64,000 nt of DNA from Bacteroidota bacterium (GCA_023437305.1 JAEZGN010000008.1:1-64000); one strand, 5' to 3'; positions 18,373 to 27,972 are shown, counted from the first letter of the stretch. The notes: generated by a model not told the origin, from the sequence alone. Program-made: numbers and translations.

Positions 18373-19059
18373 ATGAAAGAATTAACATTCAAAGGCTTTA
18401 CTCCAAATACTTTTCAGTTTCTCAAAGACCTGAAAGAGAATAACTATAAAGAATGGTTTGATGAGAATAAGCATGTGTATGAGAAAGAGCTGTTGAACCC
18501 ATTAAAGGCATTGGTTACAGCTTTGTCTCCCGCAATGCATAATATCGATCAGGCTTTTGAACTCCGCCCACACCGATGCCTATCGAGGATATATAGAGAT
18601 ACACGTTTTTCGAAGAATAAAGATCCCTATAAAGATTTTATGTGGATGGCTTTTCAGATACCCGTAACAAACGATATATGGAAAGACTATCCGGGATACT
18701 TTATGGAGATATCGGCTACCGGCTATACGCTTGGCTTAGGGCTGTTTCAGCCAAAGAAAAAAGTTATGGATGCTTTCCGAGACGAGGTTACTTATGATGC
18801 TGAGGAGTTTCAGCGAATCACTCAACAATCGGTGTTGGATCGGGGATATGTAATAAATGGAGAGGAATATAAGCGACCTATACCGAATGATCTGCCTGAG
18901 TACTTCCAACCATGGATACAACGCAAAGGGATATGGGTAAGTAAGACAAGACCTGTAGGAGAGGAATTGTTTTCTCCTAATTTTGCCAATTTGATAAAGG
19001 ACGATTTTCTTGCGATGGAATGGTTATATAACTTTATGAAGGAAGCTACTCAAATATAA
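18373..19059 (+). CDS. DUF2461 domain protein
   Basis: This 228-residue cytoplasmic protein matches the DUF2461 (TIGR02453) family. It starts with FLKDLKENNYKEWFDENKHVYE. The core contains RIYRDTRFSKNKDPYKDFMW and an aromatic GYFMEIS...LGLGLFQP segment, and the C-terminus ends in SPNFANLIKDDFLAMEWLYNFM. The family is widespread and uncharacterised, and no enzyme motif can be named. It is separated from glmM by a terminator and ends 53 bases before ddh, with which it may be cotranscribed. Confidence 0.9.
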   Translation: MKELTFKGFTPNTFQFLKDLKENNYKEWFDENKHVYEKELLNPLKALVTALSPAMHNIDQAFELRPHRCLSRIYRDTRFSKNKDPYKDFMWMAFQIPVTNDIWKDYPGYFMEISATGYTLGLGLFQPKKKVMDAFRDEVTYDAEEFQRITQQSVLDRGYVINGEEYKRPIPNDLPEYFQPWIQRKGIWVSKTRPVGEELFSPNFANLIKDDFLAMEWLYNFMKEATQI

Positions 19060-19112
19060 TCTGATTAATATGTAATTATAGTTATAAATCTAACAAATAT
19101 AAATCAATATCA

Positions 19113-20009
<897 letters not shown>

Positions 20010-20027
20010 TAATTATATCAAGAAATC

Positions 20028-20088
20028 TGCCTCAAAAGTTAGGACTCCGTTTGTTTTTATTATAAACAAATGATTTGCTTTTGAGGCA
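20028..20088. repeat. Inverted repeat between ddh and ispE, possible terminator
   Basis: Arms of 11 bp (20028-20038 TGCCTCAAAAG; 20078-20088) are perfectly complementary. A second inner pair (TTTGTTT/AAACAAA) folds within the 39-base loop. There is no T-run directly after the 3' arm, so termination is uncertain. The structure starts 18 bases after the ddh stop codon. Confidence 0.55.
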
Positions 20089-20128
20089 AACTGTCAAAAA
20101 TCATTAGACTTATACTCAAAACTGAAAT

Positions 20129-20953
20129 ATGATAACCTTTCCCAATGCAAAAATAAATTTAGGGTTGAATATAGTATCCAAGAGACCAGATGGATATCAC
20201 AACCTTGAAACAGTTTTTTATCCTTTAGCAATAAAAGATGCTCTTGAAATCATTGTAAAAGATGGGCAAGGTAAGGATACTTTTTTCGAATCAGGAATTA
20301 AGGTTGATGCATCACCCGAAACAAATTTAGTGATGAGGGCATTGTCCTTAATGCGAAAACATTATGATTTTCCATTTGTGGAAGTTTATTTATTAAAGAA
20401 AATACCGTTTGGCGCAGGCTTGGGGGGGGGGTCGGCTGATGCATCATTTATGCTGAAGCTGTTGAATCAAACTTTTCAGTTGAATGTGTCTGATGAGGAA
20501 CTAATCAGATTGGCTGTTCAGCTTGGAGCTGATTGTCCATTTTTTATATATAATCATCCCGTATTTGCCACAGGAATAGGTGAGGTTTTTGAAAAGATTG
20601 AATTGTCTCTCAAAAACTATTATTTTGTACTGGTAAAGCCAGGGATACATGTCCCTACAAAAGATGCTTTTGCATTGGTTTCTCCAAAACAACCAAAACA
20701 GTCTTTGATGGAAATCGTAAAACTGCCTCTTGCAGAATGGCGAGGTTTGATGGTAAATGATTTTGAAGAAAGTGTGTTTGCTAAATATCCGGCTATAGGT
20801 GATATAAAGAATAGTTTATACCAACAGGGTGCGCTGTATGCTTCAATGTCGGGTTCAGGTTCATCCGTTTATGGGATTTTCAGCGAACAAATTGAGAACT
20901 TGGAATCTATTTATAAGAACTGTTTTTGTCAACAAGGGAAATTCGAATACTAA
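20129..20953 (+). CDS. ispE: 4-diphosphocytidyl-2-C-methyl-D-erythritol kinase
   Basis: This 274-residue GHMP kinase phosphorylates CDP-methylerythritol in the MEP pathway to isoprenoid precursors. The N-terminus (PNAKINLGLNIVSKRPDGYHNLETVFYPL) is typical of IspE. The ATP-binding glycine loop, PFGAGLGGGSADAS, occupies residues of about 93-106. The C-terminal SMSGSGSSVYG motif is present. The codons for Leu98-Gly-Gly-Gly contain ten consecutive G bases (20422-20431), all in frame. The gene follows the 20028-20088 inverted repeat. The next gene starts 144 bases downstream. Confidence 0.96.
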   Translation: MITFPNAKINLGLNIVSKRPDGYHNLETVFYPLAIKDALEIIVKDGQGKDTFFESGIKVDASPETNLVMRALSLMRKHYDFPFVEVYLLKKIPFGAGLGGGSADASFMLKLLNQTFQLNVSDEELIRLAVQLGADCPFFIYNHPVFATGIGEVFEKIELSLKNYYFVLVKPGIHVPTKDAFALVSPKQPKQSLMEIVKLPLAEWRGLMVNDFEESVFAKYPAIGDIKNSLYQQGALYASMSGSGSSVYGIFSEQIENLESIYKNCFCQQGKFEY

Positions 20954-21048
20954 AGACTGGAGGGTCTGTGGTGCTCAAAAGTCGGTGCTTTAAGATAAAT
21001 TATAGATAAGCAATGTTTGCCGGACTTTTACTTCCAGAAATAAAATTG

Positions 21049-21056
21049 TACCTTTG
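21049..21056 (+). promoter_or_regulatory. Probable -7 box of the lytic transglycosylase gene
   Basis: TACCTTTG fits TAnnTTTG and is 41 bases before the ATG at 21098. A correctly spaced -33 TTG is not seen. Confidence 0.5.
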
Positions 21057-21097
21057 ATAGCTATTTTTTTAATGAAATATTACAAAACTAGCGATAA

Positions 21098-22075
21098 ATG
21101 AAGAAGGTTTTATTGTTCACTATTCCAGTTGTTTGTGTCTGTGTTTTAGCCTTTGTATTATTGTCAAATAATAGCCATAGCGAAACAGAGTCTAAAGCTC
21201 CTTATGTATTATCCATGACGAAATCTATAGAGATACCGGAGAAGGTCAATTTTGCGGGAGAGGAGATAAAGCTTGACAGATACGATCTCCATGAGCGATT
21301 CGATCGTGAGATAAATGGATTTACATATTTACATTCGACGACGTTATTACTTATAAAAAGAGCTAACCGATACTTTCCTATTATAGAACCGATCTTAAAA
21401 GAAAATGGAATTCCCGAAGATTTTAAATATCTGGCGGTAATAGAAAGTAGTTTAGACCATAGAGCTGTATCCTCTGCCGGCGCTGCCGGGCTATGGCAGT
21501 TTATGCCAAAAACTGCACCCGGATATGGTTTAGAGGTCTCTTCTGAAGTAGATGAAAGATATTCGATAGAAAAATCAACTCGGGCAGCATGCAAATATCT
21601 GAGAGAAGCTTACAACAAATATGGTAGTTGGACAAGTGTGGCTATGTCATACAATGCCGGACAAGGACGTATCAGTGGAGAACTGGATAAACAGCAGGCC
21701 GACGAAAGTCTTGATCTATGGCTGGTTTCTGAAACTTCACGCTATTATTTCCGGATGTTGGCTATTAAGCTACTATTTGAAAATCCTTCTAAATATGGAT
21801 TTATTCTCACAGAAAAAGATCTGTATAAACCGATTGAATTTACAAAAGTTGAAGTAACAGAATCAATTCCCGATCTGGCATCTTTTGCAAAAGAAAAAGG
21901 GTTGACATATGCACAGTTGAAAGACTTTAATAGTTGGCTGAGAGATCGTAAGTTAACAATTTCGGCTAGAAGCCAAAATTCATATACAATTCTTATTCCT
22001 ACACAGGAATCATTATACTACAAGAAAGGTAGTAAAGTAAGAGTCCATGATAAAACATGGATTTCGCATGACTAA
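21098..22075 (+). CDS. MltD-like lytic murein transglycosylase
   Basis: This is a 325-residue exported protein with a signal peptide or membrane anchor (LLFTIPVVCVCVLAFVLL). The SLT domain covers about residues 95-215. It carries the catalytic glutamate in LAVIESSLDHRAVSSAGAAG, then LWQFMPKTAPGYGL, and the MSYNAGQGR motif of family 1 lytic transglycosylases. The C-terminal region (LASFAKEKGLTYAQLKDFNSWLR...YTILIP) looks like one degenerate LysM-type peptidoglycan-binding repeat. It cleaves peptidoglycan glycan strands to 1,6-anhydro-muropeptides in the periplasm. uvrA begins 41 bases downstream and may share the transcript. Confidence 0.9.
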   Translation: MKKVLLFTIPVVCVCVLAFVLLSNNSHSETESKAPYVLSMTKSIEIPEKVNFAGEEIKLDRYDLHERFDREINGFTYLHSTTLLLIKRANRYFPIIEPILKENGIPEDFKYLAVIESSLDHRAVSSAGAAGLWQFMPKTAPGYGLEVSSEVDERYSIEKSTRAACKYLREAYNKYGSWTSVAMSYNAGQGRISGELDKQQADESLDLWLVSETSRYYFRMLAIKLLFENPSKYGFILTEKDLYKPIEFTKVEVTESIPDLASFAKEKGLTYAQLKDFNSWLRDRKLTISARSQNSYTILIPTQESLYYKKGSKVRVHDKTWISHD

Positions 22076-22116
22076 TTAAAATATGAATAATTAGACAAGG
22101 AGCGTTTGGAAATTTG

Positions 22117-24954
22117 ATGGAGACAATTATACCCGAAGAAAAAGACGTCATAAATGTATATGGCGCACGTGTTCATAATCTTAAAAATATTGATGTAGAA
22201 ATTCCACGAGATTCGCTTGTTGTGATTACAGGACTTAGTGGAAGTGGTAAATCATCGTTAGCATTTGATACTATTTTTGCAGAAGGACAAAGACGTTATA
22301 TTGAAACGTTTTCGGCTTATGCACGTAACTTTTTGGGCGGAATGGAGAGACCTGATGTAGACAAGATTACAGGTCTAAGTCCGGTAATATCTATAGAACA
22401 GAAAACAACAAATCGTAACCCTCGATCGACAGTAGGAACAACAACCGAAATATACGACTTTCTTCGCTTGTTATATGCCCGTGCGGGAGAAGCTTATTCT
22501 TATCTCACCGGGGAGAAGATGGTTAAATATACCGAAGACCAAATCTTAGAGCTTATCCTTGAACGTTATATCGGAAAGAAAGTATATTTGCTTGCTCCTG
22601 TTGTTCGCAACAGAAAAGGTCACTACAAAGAATTGTTTGAGCAAATAAGCAAAAAAGGCTATCTGACAGTACGTGTAGATGGTGCAATTCGTGAAATTAT
22701 ACCCGGTATGCGTCTTGATAGATATAAGATGCACAGCGTAGAAATACTGATTGATAAGTTGACCGTTTCCAATAAATTTGCTGATAATCTCAAAACCAGC
22801 TTGCGCACAGCGATGAAGCAAGGCGATGGGCTGATTATGATACAGGACGTAGATACAGGAGAGGTAAGGCATTTTAGCCGTCAATTGATGTGTCCGTCTA
22901 CAGGGTTATCTTATAGTGATCCGGCTCCACATTCATTCTCATTTAATTCCCCACACGGAGCATGTTCTCGTTGCAAAGGGTTGGGAGTAGTGAACAAAAT
23001 AGATATGGAAAAGATTGTGCCGAAACCACAATTGAGTATCTATGCCGGAGGTATAGCCCCATTGGGAAAATATAAAAACTCATTATTCTTTTGGCAGATA
23101 GAGGCTATCTGTGAGAAGCATGGCGTTACGATTAAGACGCCAATTAAAGATGTTCCGGAGGAAGCTATAGATGAGATCATGTTTGGAACAGAAGAGCGTT
23201 TGCAAATTAAGAACGAGTCTTTAGGAAGTTCTAATTATGTAGTCGCTTTTGAGGGTGTTGCCAAATATATCGAAATGCAGCAGGATAGTGATTCTTCTGC
23301 TTCGGCACAAAAATGGGCAGAACAGTTTATCAAAACGGATGTCTGTCCCGACTGTAATGGGCAACGATTGAGTAAAGAAGCTCTTCATTATAAAATAAAT
23401 GATAAGAATATAGCCGATCTTGCCGAGATGGATATCCAACATCTCTACGAATGGATACAAGATATGGATGTGCATATCTCAGAAAGGCAAAAGCTGATTG
23501 CCGGAGAAATAAAGAAGGAGATTGTATCCCGCTTGTCCTTTTTGTTAGATGTGGGTCTTAATTATTTATCTCTAAACCGTCCATCCGTATCCCTTTCGGG
23601 TGGTGAAAGCCAACGTATACGCTTGGCTACACAGATAGGCTCTCAGCTTGTAAATGTACTTTATATACTCGACGAGCCTAGTATAGGTCTTCATCAGAGA
23701 GATAATACAAGGCTGATAGATTCGTTGAAAAAACTGCGTGATACGGGTAACTCTGTTATTGTAGTAGAACACGATAAAGATATAATGCTCGAAGCAGACT
23801 ATATTGTAGATATGGGGCCTTATGCCGGCAGGCGAGGGGGGAAGGTTGTTTTTGCAGGTACACCAGACGATATGCTGAAAACCAATACAATGACAGCCAA
23901 TTACCTGAATGGTAAGCTCGAAATTGAGATACCTAAGAATAGACGCAAGGGCAATGGAAAGAAGATTACATTGAAAGGCGCAACCGGACATAATCTTAAG
24001 GGTGTGGATGTTTCTTTTCCGTTGAATACCTTTATTTGTGTTACGGGTGTTTCAGGCAGTGGAAAATCGAGTCTCGTAAATGGAACATTACTACCTATTT
24101 TGAGTCAACATTTGTATCGGTCTCTGGCCGATCCGTTACCATATAAGACGCTTGAAGGAATAGATCTTGTAGATAAAGTGATAAGTGTAGACCAATCGCC
24201 GATAGGACGTACACCACGCTCAAATCCTGCAACCTATACCGGTGTTTTTTCAGATATAAGAAATTTGTTTGTTAATCTTCCCGAATCCAAAATACGAGGC
24301 TACAAAGCCGGACGTTTCTCGTTTAATGTAAAAGGAGGGCGTTGTGAGGTTTGTGGAGGTAACGGATATAAAACCATTGCAATGAATTTCTTGCCGGATG
24401 TATATGTGCAATGTGAAGAATGTCACGGTAAGCGTTACAATAGAGAAACTCTAGAGGTGCGATTCAAGGGAAAATCGATAGCAGATGTTTTGGATATGAC
24501 CATCAATATGGCTGTAGAGTTCTTTGAAAATGTTCCTAATATACTGCATAAGATTAAAGTATTGCAAGAAGTGGGACTTGGATATCTAAAACTTGGACAA
24601 CCGTCAACCACATTGTCCGGTGGGGAATCTCAACGTGTGAAACTTGCGACCGAACTAGCCCGAACAGACACCGGAAATACCATATATATATTGGATGAAC
24701 CTACTACCGGCCTGCATTTTGAGGATATACGAGTTCTACTTGGCGTTCTTAACAAGCTTGTTGATAGAGGAAATACGATAATTGTTATAGAGCATAATCA
24801 AGATATAATAAAAAGTGCAGATTACATCATCGATATGGGACCTGATGGTGGAATTGGAGGGGGAACTGTGGTTGCTTATGGTAGACCCGAAGATATTGTG
24901 AAAAAGAGTAACAGCTTCACTTCCGAATACTTAAGAAAGGAAATACGCAAGTGA
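22117..24954 (+). CDS. uvrA: Excinuclease ABC subunit A
   Basis: This 945-residue ABC-type ATPase finds DNA damage and loads UvrB in nucleotide excision repair. I start at the ATG at 22117; the TTG directly before it is less likely. Both ATPase halves are complete. Walker A motifs are TGLSGSGKSS near residue 38 and TGVSGSGKSS near residue 645. Two ABC signatures (SVSLSGGESQR, TTLSGGESQR) and two Walker B motifs (ILDEPSIGLH, ILDEPTTGLH) are present. The second zinc finger (CEVC...CEEC) is intact. In the first, the leading pair is Cys259-x-x-Thr262 rather than Cys-x-x-Cys, while Cys283/Cys286 are kept. Length and order are normal. Confidence 0.97.
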   Translation: METIIPEEKDVINVYGARVHNLKNIDVEIPRDSLVVITGLSGSGKSSLAFDTIFAEGQRRYIETFSAYARNFLGGMERPDVDKITGLSPVISIEQKTTNRNPRSTVGTTTEIYDFLRLLYARAGEAYSYLTGEKMVKYTEDQILELILERYIGKKVYLLAPVVRNRKGHYKELFEQISKKGYLTVRVDGAIREIIPGMRLDRYKMHSVEILIDKLTVSNKFADNLKTSLRTAMKQGDGLIMIQDVDTGEVRHFSRQLMCPSTGLSYSDPAPHSFSFNSPHGACSRCKGLGVVNKIDMEKIVPKPQLSIYAGGIAPLGKYKNSLFFWQIEAICEKHGVTIKTPIKDVPEEAIDEIMFGTEERLQIKNESLGSSNYVVAFEGVAKYIEMQQDSDSSASAQKWAEQFIKTDVCPDCNGQRLSKEALHYKINDKNIADLAEMDIQHLYEWIQDMDVHISERQKLIAGEIKKEIVSRLSFLLDVGLNYLSLNRPSVSLSGGESQRIRLATQIGSQLVNVLYILDEPSIGLHQRDNTRLIDSLKKLRDTGNSVIVVEHDKDIMLEADYIVDMGPYAGRRGGKVVFAGTPDDMLKTNTMTANYLNGKLEIEIPKNRRKGNGKKITLKGATGHNLKGVDVSFPLNTFICVTGVSGSGKSSLVNGTLLPILSQHLYRSLADPLPYKTLEGIDLVDKVISVDQSPIGRTPRSNPATYTGVFSDIRNLFVNLPESKIRGYKAGRFSFNVKGGRCEVCGGNGYKTIAMNFLPDVYVQCEECHGKRYNRETLEVRFKGKSIADVLDMTINMAVEFFENVPNILHKIKVLQEVGLGYLKLGQPSTTLSGGESQRVKLATELARTDTGNTIYILDEPTTGLHFEDIRVLLGVLNKLVDRGNTIIVIEHNQDIIKSADYIIDMGPDGGIGGGTVVAYGRPEDIVKKSNSFTSEYLRKEIRK

Positions 24955-24999
24955 AATCGCTAAATAGAATTAATTTTGAAAAAAAATAGATAGTATCTA

Positions 25000-25028
25000 T
25001 TGTTAATGTGTAAAATTTACTATCTTTG
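25000..25028 (+). promoter_or_regulatory. Promoter of the small RNA candidate after uvrA
   Basis: TTG at 25000-25002 and TATCTTTG at 25021-25028, 18 bases apart, form a Bacteroidota promoter. No ORF follows. A 15-base inverted repeat (ATAGATA-G-TATCTAT, 24986-25000) overlaps the -33 element and could be an operator. Confidence 0.65.
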
Positions 25029-25034
25029 CTGAGC

Positions 25035-25272
25035 AAATAGAGATAATATTAATTTTTTAAGATAAATCCAATTGGTCAGGTACAAATTACCACTTCAAAA
25101 TGAAGGATCCGTTGTTATTTAAATTAAAAATACAATATAAAGAAACACAGAGTTGGTTCCTGAAATACATTTGAACCAAGTAATCAGGCTGCAATCAGCT
25201 CTATTGTGTAGTTTTGTAAAGTTTGTGTTAAGGTTGGGAAGTCTGCGAAGGTGATTTCGCGGACTTTCTTTT
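25035..25272 (+). ncRNA. Probable structured small RNA (about 240 nt), family not identified
   Basis: A consensus promoter (25000-25028) and a strong terminator (25239-25272) bracket about 240 bases without any meaningful ORF. The interior folds. TTGGTTC (25153-25159) pairs with GAACCAA (25173-25179). Directly outside it, ACACAGAG (25145-25152) pairs with CTCT (25199-25202) and GTGT (25206-25209) around a small bulge. Small hairpins GGTA/TACC and CTTC/GAAG lie further 5'. The arrangement recalls Bacteroidales small RNAs such as the 6S-like Bacteroidales-1 motif, but I cannot confirm that by sequence. It shows no tmRNA, SRP or RNase P signature. The 5' end is estimated from the -7 box. Confidence 0.6.
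25239..25272 (+). terminator. Terminator of the small RNA candidate
   Basis: An 11-bp stem (25239-25249 with 25256-25266, one G-T wobble) has a 6-base loop and is followed by TCTTTT. It is too far from uvrA (285 bases) and too well matched to the 25000-25028 promoter to be only the uvrA terminator. Confidence 0.85.
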
Positions 25273-25374
25273 GCGCAGAGAAAAAAAGATAAGCTTAAGC
25301 TCTTAATGATAAGATTGTATCTATATGAATTTTATAATAATAAATCCTGCTGATAAATAATAGAAAAGATTGGA

Positions 25375-26166
25375 TTATTTTTTTGTTTTATTTTTTACAA
25401 TATTGATACTTGCCTCTACTTCTTTTCTTAGATCTGATTCATCGTTTTCATCTAATATTTCTATAACAGTCTGGTAATCTTGTAGGGCCTTATTGTATTC
25501 TTCCATTTCATAGTAAGTATTTCCTCTATTATAATATGCTATAGCTGAACTCTCAAGCTTTAAGGCTTTGTTATAGTCAAGTATGGCTTTGTCGTAATAT
25601 TCAAGTTTTTGATATACTAACCCGCGATTGTTGTAGGCACTGGCATAATCGGGCTGTAAGTCTATCGTTTTATCAAGGTCTAATAAAGCTTTATCGTATA
25701 ATCCCATATTGCTGTATATTGAGCCTCGGTTGTAGTATGACATTGCATCTTTAGGGTCAAGGTCTATAATATCTGAGCATACATTCAATGTTCGCATCTC
25801 ATCTCCCATCTGATAATACGCTGTAGCGAGGTGTATATACGTCTTCAGTAGCACTTTATCGCGCCATTGGGTATCTTTTTTGTATTTCTCATCATTATTT
25901 ATTCGTTCGATGAGTGTATTTAGCATGTCTACTTTTTGTTGAGGAGTATCTAACTTTTTTAATGCAAAATATAGATCGTTATTAAATTTAACTAAGCTCT
26001 TTTCTCCTTTCTTTTTTCTGCGTGCTATCAAGAAAAACATTAAGGCAAATAACAATAACATGGTGCCGAACATTGCCATGATTCCAATTATGCCTATATT
26101 TACAAACGAAGATGTGTTACACGATGTAAATAGTGGTGACAACAATGATATATATATAATCCTCAT
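25375..26166 (-). CDS. Tetratricopeptide-repeat membrane protein
   Basis: This is a 263-residue protein. The N-terminus has a lipobox-like LFTSC (Cys16) immediately followed by a long hydrophobic helix (about residues 23-49) and a basic RRKKKGEK stretch. The rest contains about four TPR units. These include DAMSYYNRGSIYSNMGLYDKAL, DYASAYNNRGLVYQKLEYYDKA and AIAYYNRGNTYYEMEEYNKA, with the canonical G/A/Y/A spacing. TPRs mediate protein-protein contacts, so this is probably an adaptor anchored in the membrane. The partner is unknown. The gene is alone on the minus strand and divergent from the ECF sigma gene. Confidence 0.85.
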   Translation of the reverse strand: MRIIYISLLSPLFTSCNTSSFVNIGIIGIMAMFGTMLLLFALMFFLIARRKKKGEKSLVKFNNDLYFALKKLDTPQQKVDMLNTLIERINNDEKYKKDTQWRDKVLLKTYIHLATAYYQMGDEMRTLNVCSDIIDLDPKDAMSYYNRGSIYSNMGLYDKALLDLDKTIDLQPDYASAYNNRGLVYQKLEYYDKAILDYNKALKLESSAIAYYNRGNTYYEMEEYNKALQDYQTVIEILDENDESDLRKEVEASINIVKNKTKK

Positions 26167-26295
26167 TTTAAGCAGAATAAAGTGTTGATACTGTTTTAAG
26201 CGGCTTCTTTTGCAAATTTAGATAAAAAGATTAATTATAGAAACTTTCGGACAAAAGCTATTGAGCTATTTTTCGTCTCGAACATATAAAATTAG

Positions 26296-26303
26296 TAGAT
26301 TTG
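26296..26303 (+). promoter_or_regulatory. Probable -7 box of the ECF sigma gene
   Basis: TAGATTTG fits TAnnTTTG and is 26 bases before the ATG at 26329. No TTG lies at the usual -33 distance. Confidence 0.5.
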
Positions 26304-26328
26304 TATTGTTAACCTTTCTTAAATCGAT

Positions 26329-26928
26329 ATGTCTCTAAAACTACATGCGCGTATAGATCAACAGATGGACGATTCAGACTTATTCTCTCTGATACAGAAA
26401 AGTAATAAGAACGCTTTTACTATCGTATATAATAGATATCATAAACAATTGTATCTATTAGCTTATACATATCTGAAAGATCGAGATATGTCGGAAGATG
26501 CTATTCAGCATGTTTTTTCTAAATTATGGGAATTTCGTAAAGATATTAAGATTAAAGCCAGCCTAAAGAATTTTCTTTATACCATTACCAAAAACTATAT
26601 ACTAAACCAGATCAGAGATAATAATACTGCTATAAAAAAGAATTATGAGTTGGCCTTATCTGTAGAATCTTATGAAGATAACCTATTGGATATTATTGAA
26701 CAAAAAGAACTAATGATGCTTTTCAGAAAAGCGTTGGAAATGTTGCCTCTACAAAAAAGGCAGGTTTGTTTATTAAAAATGGAAGGAGATTTATCAAATC
26801 AAGAGATCGCAGATAAAATGCAAATTTCTATACATACAGTGAAGACTCATTATGCGCAATCAATTAAAATATTAAGAGCTCATTTAGGAAAAATGTTAAT
26901 AAGTATTTTATTTATCATTCTTTCATAG
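26329..26928 (+). CDS. ECF-type RNA polymerase sigma-70 factor
   Basis: This is a 199-residue sigma factor of the Bacteroidota ECF group paired with FecR anti-sigma factors. Region 2 reads AFTIVYNRYHKQLYLLAYTYL...DAIQHVFSKLWE. Region 4 reads LPLQKRQVCLLKMEGDLSNQEIADKM and SIHTVKTHYAQSI, an HTH for the -35 element. Region 3 is absent, as expected. The extreme C-terminus is hydrophobic (MLISILFIIL), a common but unexplained feature of this group. It is the first gene of a sigma / FecR / SusC(STN) / SusD cassette, 60 bases before the anti-sigma gene. The classical model is activation when the transporter senses its substrate. Confidence 0.95.
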   Translation: MSLKLHARIDQQMDDSDLFSLIQKSNKNAFTIVYNRYHKQLYLLAYTYLKDRDMSEDAIQHVFSKLWEFRKDIKIKASLKNFLYTITKNYILNQIRDNNTAIKKNYELALSVESYEDNLLDIIEQKELMMLFRKALEMLPLQKRQVCLLKMEGDLSNQEIADKMQISIHTVKTHYAQSIKILRAHLGKMLISILFIILS

Positions 26929-26988
26929 ACTATGTGTGTCAATATTATATGAAAATGCTAACATATTATATTATAATTCGTATTAAAA

Positions 26989-27972
26989 ATGGAAAGACCA
27001 TCTGAAGAAACTATCAGAAAAGTTGTTGATGGTATTGCAACACTCGAGGAAATAACAACGGTAGTAGAATGGTTTGCTACCGAGGAAGGACAAATGTATC
27101 TGTCTCATGAGATGGATATGCGTTCTTTTAATGCAAAAGAAGGCTATGAGGAGCTTTTTGTTGATCATGAAATTCCATCAGATAAAATGTTTAATGAAAT
27201 ACTTGCTAGAGAAAGGCGGCAAAAATTGCGTCGTACAATGTACAGAGCAGCTGCTATCGTTATCCCATTTATTTTACTTCTCGGATTGGGGTGGCAGGTG
27301 AATAAAAAAGTGGATCTTTTTGGTAAAACAGAGTATGTTGATGTATATGTACCTAAAGGGGAGCGGTTGCAGGTTATGTTTCAGGATGGCACAAAAGCGT
27401 ATCTGAATTCAGATACCCATTTGCGTTATCCTAAAAAATTTAGTTTGTTTGACAGAAAAGTTTTTTTGAACGGAGAAGCCTATTTTACAGTAGATAAAAA
27501 TCCCGACAGACCATTTATTGTACAAATGGATGATGATATGGTAAAGGTTTATGGTACAGAGTTCAATGTCAAGGCATATTCTACCAGTAGCTTAATATAT
27601 TTGGCATTAGATAATGGTAATATAAGCCTTATACCTTTTACAAAAGGACAATATTATGTAAAGCCGGGAGAAAAACTTGCATATGATCGAAAAACAGGTG
27701 AATGTAGAATTACAAAAAATGAAAATACAGGCTTTGTTTCGTTATGGAAAAAAGATATTCTCGCATTTAAAGATACACCTCTAAAAGATGTTATTGCAGA
27801 TCTCGAACGTTGGTATAATGTCTCTTTTACAGTAGAAGATGGGCGAGCTTATATTTACTCATATACCATTGTTTCGGAGAATGTATCATTAGAAAAGATT
27901 TTAAAAGATTTAGAAAAGATATCTCCTGTAAGATTTATTGTTGATGGAAATAAGGTGATTGTCAGGATGTAA
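26989..27972 (+). CDS. FecR-family anti-sigma factor
   Basis: This 327-residue protein has three parts. A short cytoplasmic N-terminal region (about residues 1-83) should hold the sigma factor. One transmembrane helix follows near residues 85-102 (AAAIVIPFILLLGLGW). The periplasmic FecR domain begins at about residue 110, with the motif VPKGERLQVMFQDGTKAYLNSDTHLRYP broken across the first strands and then FLNGEAYFTV and VYGTEFNVKAY. The C-terminal DUF4974 region (FKDTPLKDVIADLERWYNVSF...) probably contacts the STN domain of the SusC partner. The gene order sigma-FecR-SusC supports trans-envelope signalling. Confidence 0.95.
   Translation: MERPSEETIRKVVDGIATLEEITTVVEWFATEEGQMYLSHEMDMRSFNAKEGYEELFVDHEIPSDKMFNEILARERRQKLRRTMYRAAAIVIPFILLLGLGWQVNKKVDLFGKTEYVDVYVPKGERLQVMFQDGTKAYLNSDTHLRYPKKFSLFDRKVFLNGEAYFTVDKNPDRPFIVQMDDDMVKVYGTEFNVKAYSTSSLIYLALDNGNISLIPFTKGQYYVKPGEKLAYDRKTGECRITKNENTGFVSLWKKDILAFKDTPLKDVIADLERWYNVSFTVEDGRAYIYSYTIVSENVSLEKILKDLEKISPVRFIVDGNKVIVRM

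Noticed and set aside
25035..25272. Considered as tmRNA, SRP RNA or RNase P RNA
   Set aside because: There is no tRNA-like end or tag ORF, no GGAAGCAGCC-type SRP loop, and the length is too short for RNase P.
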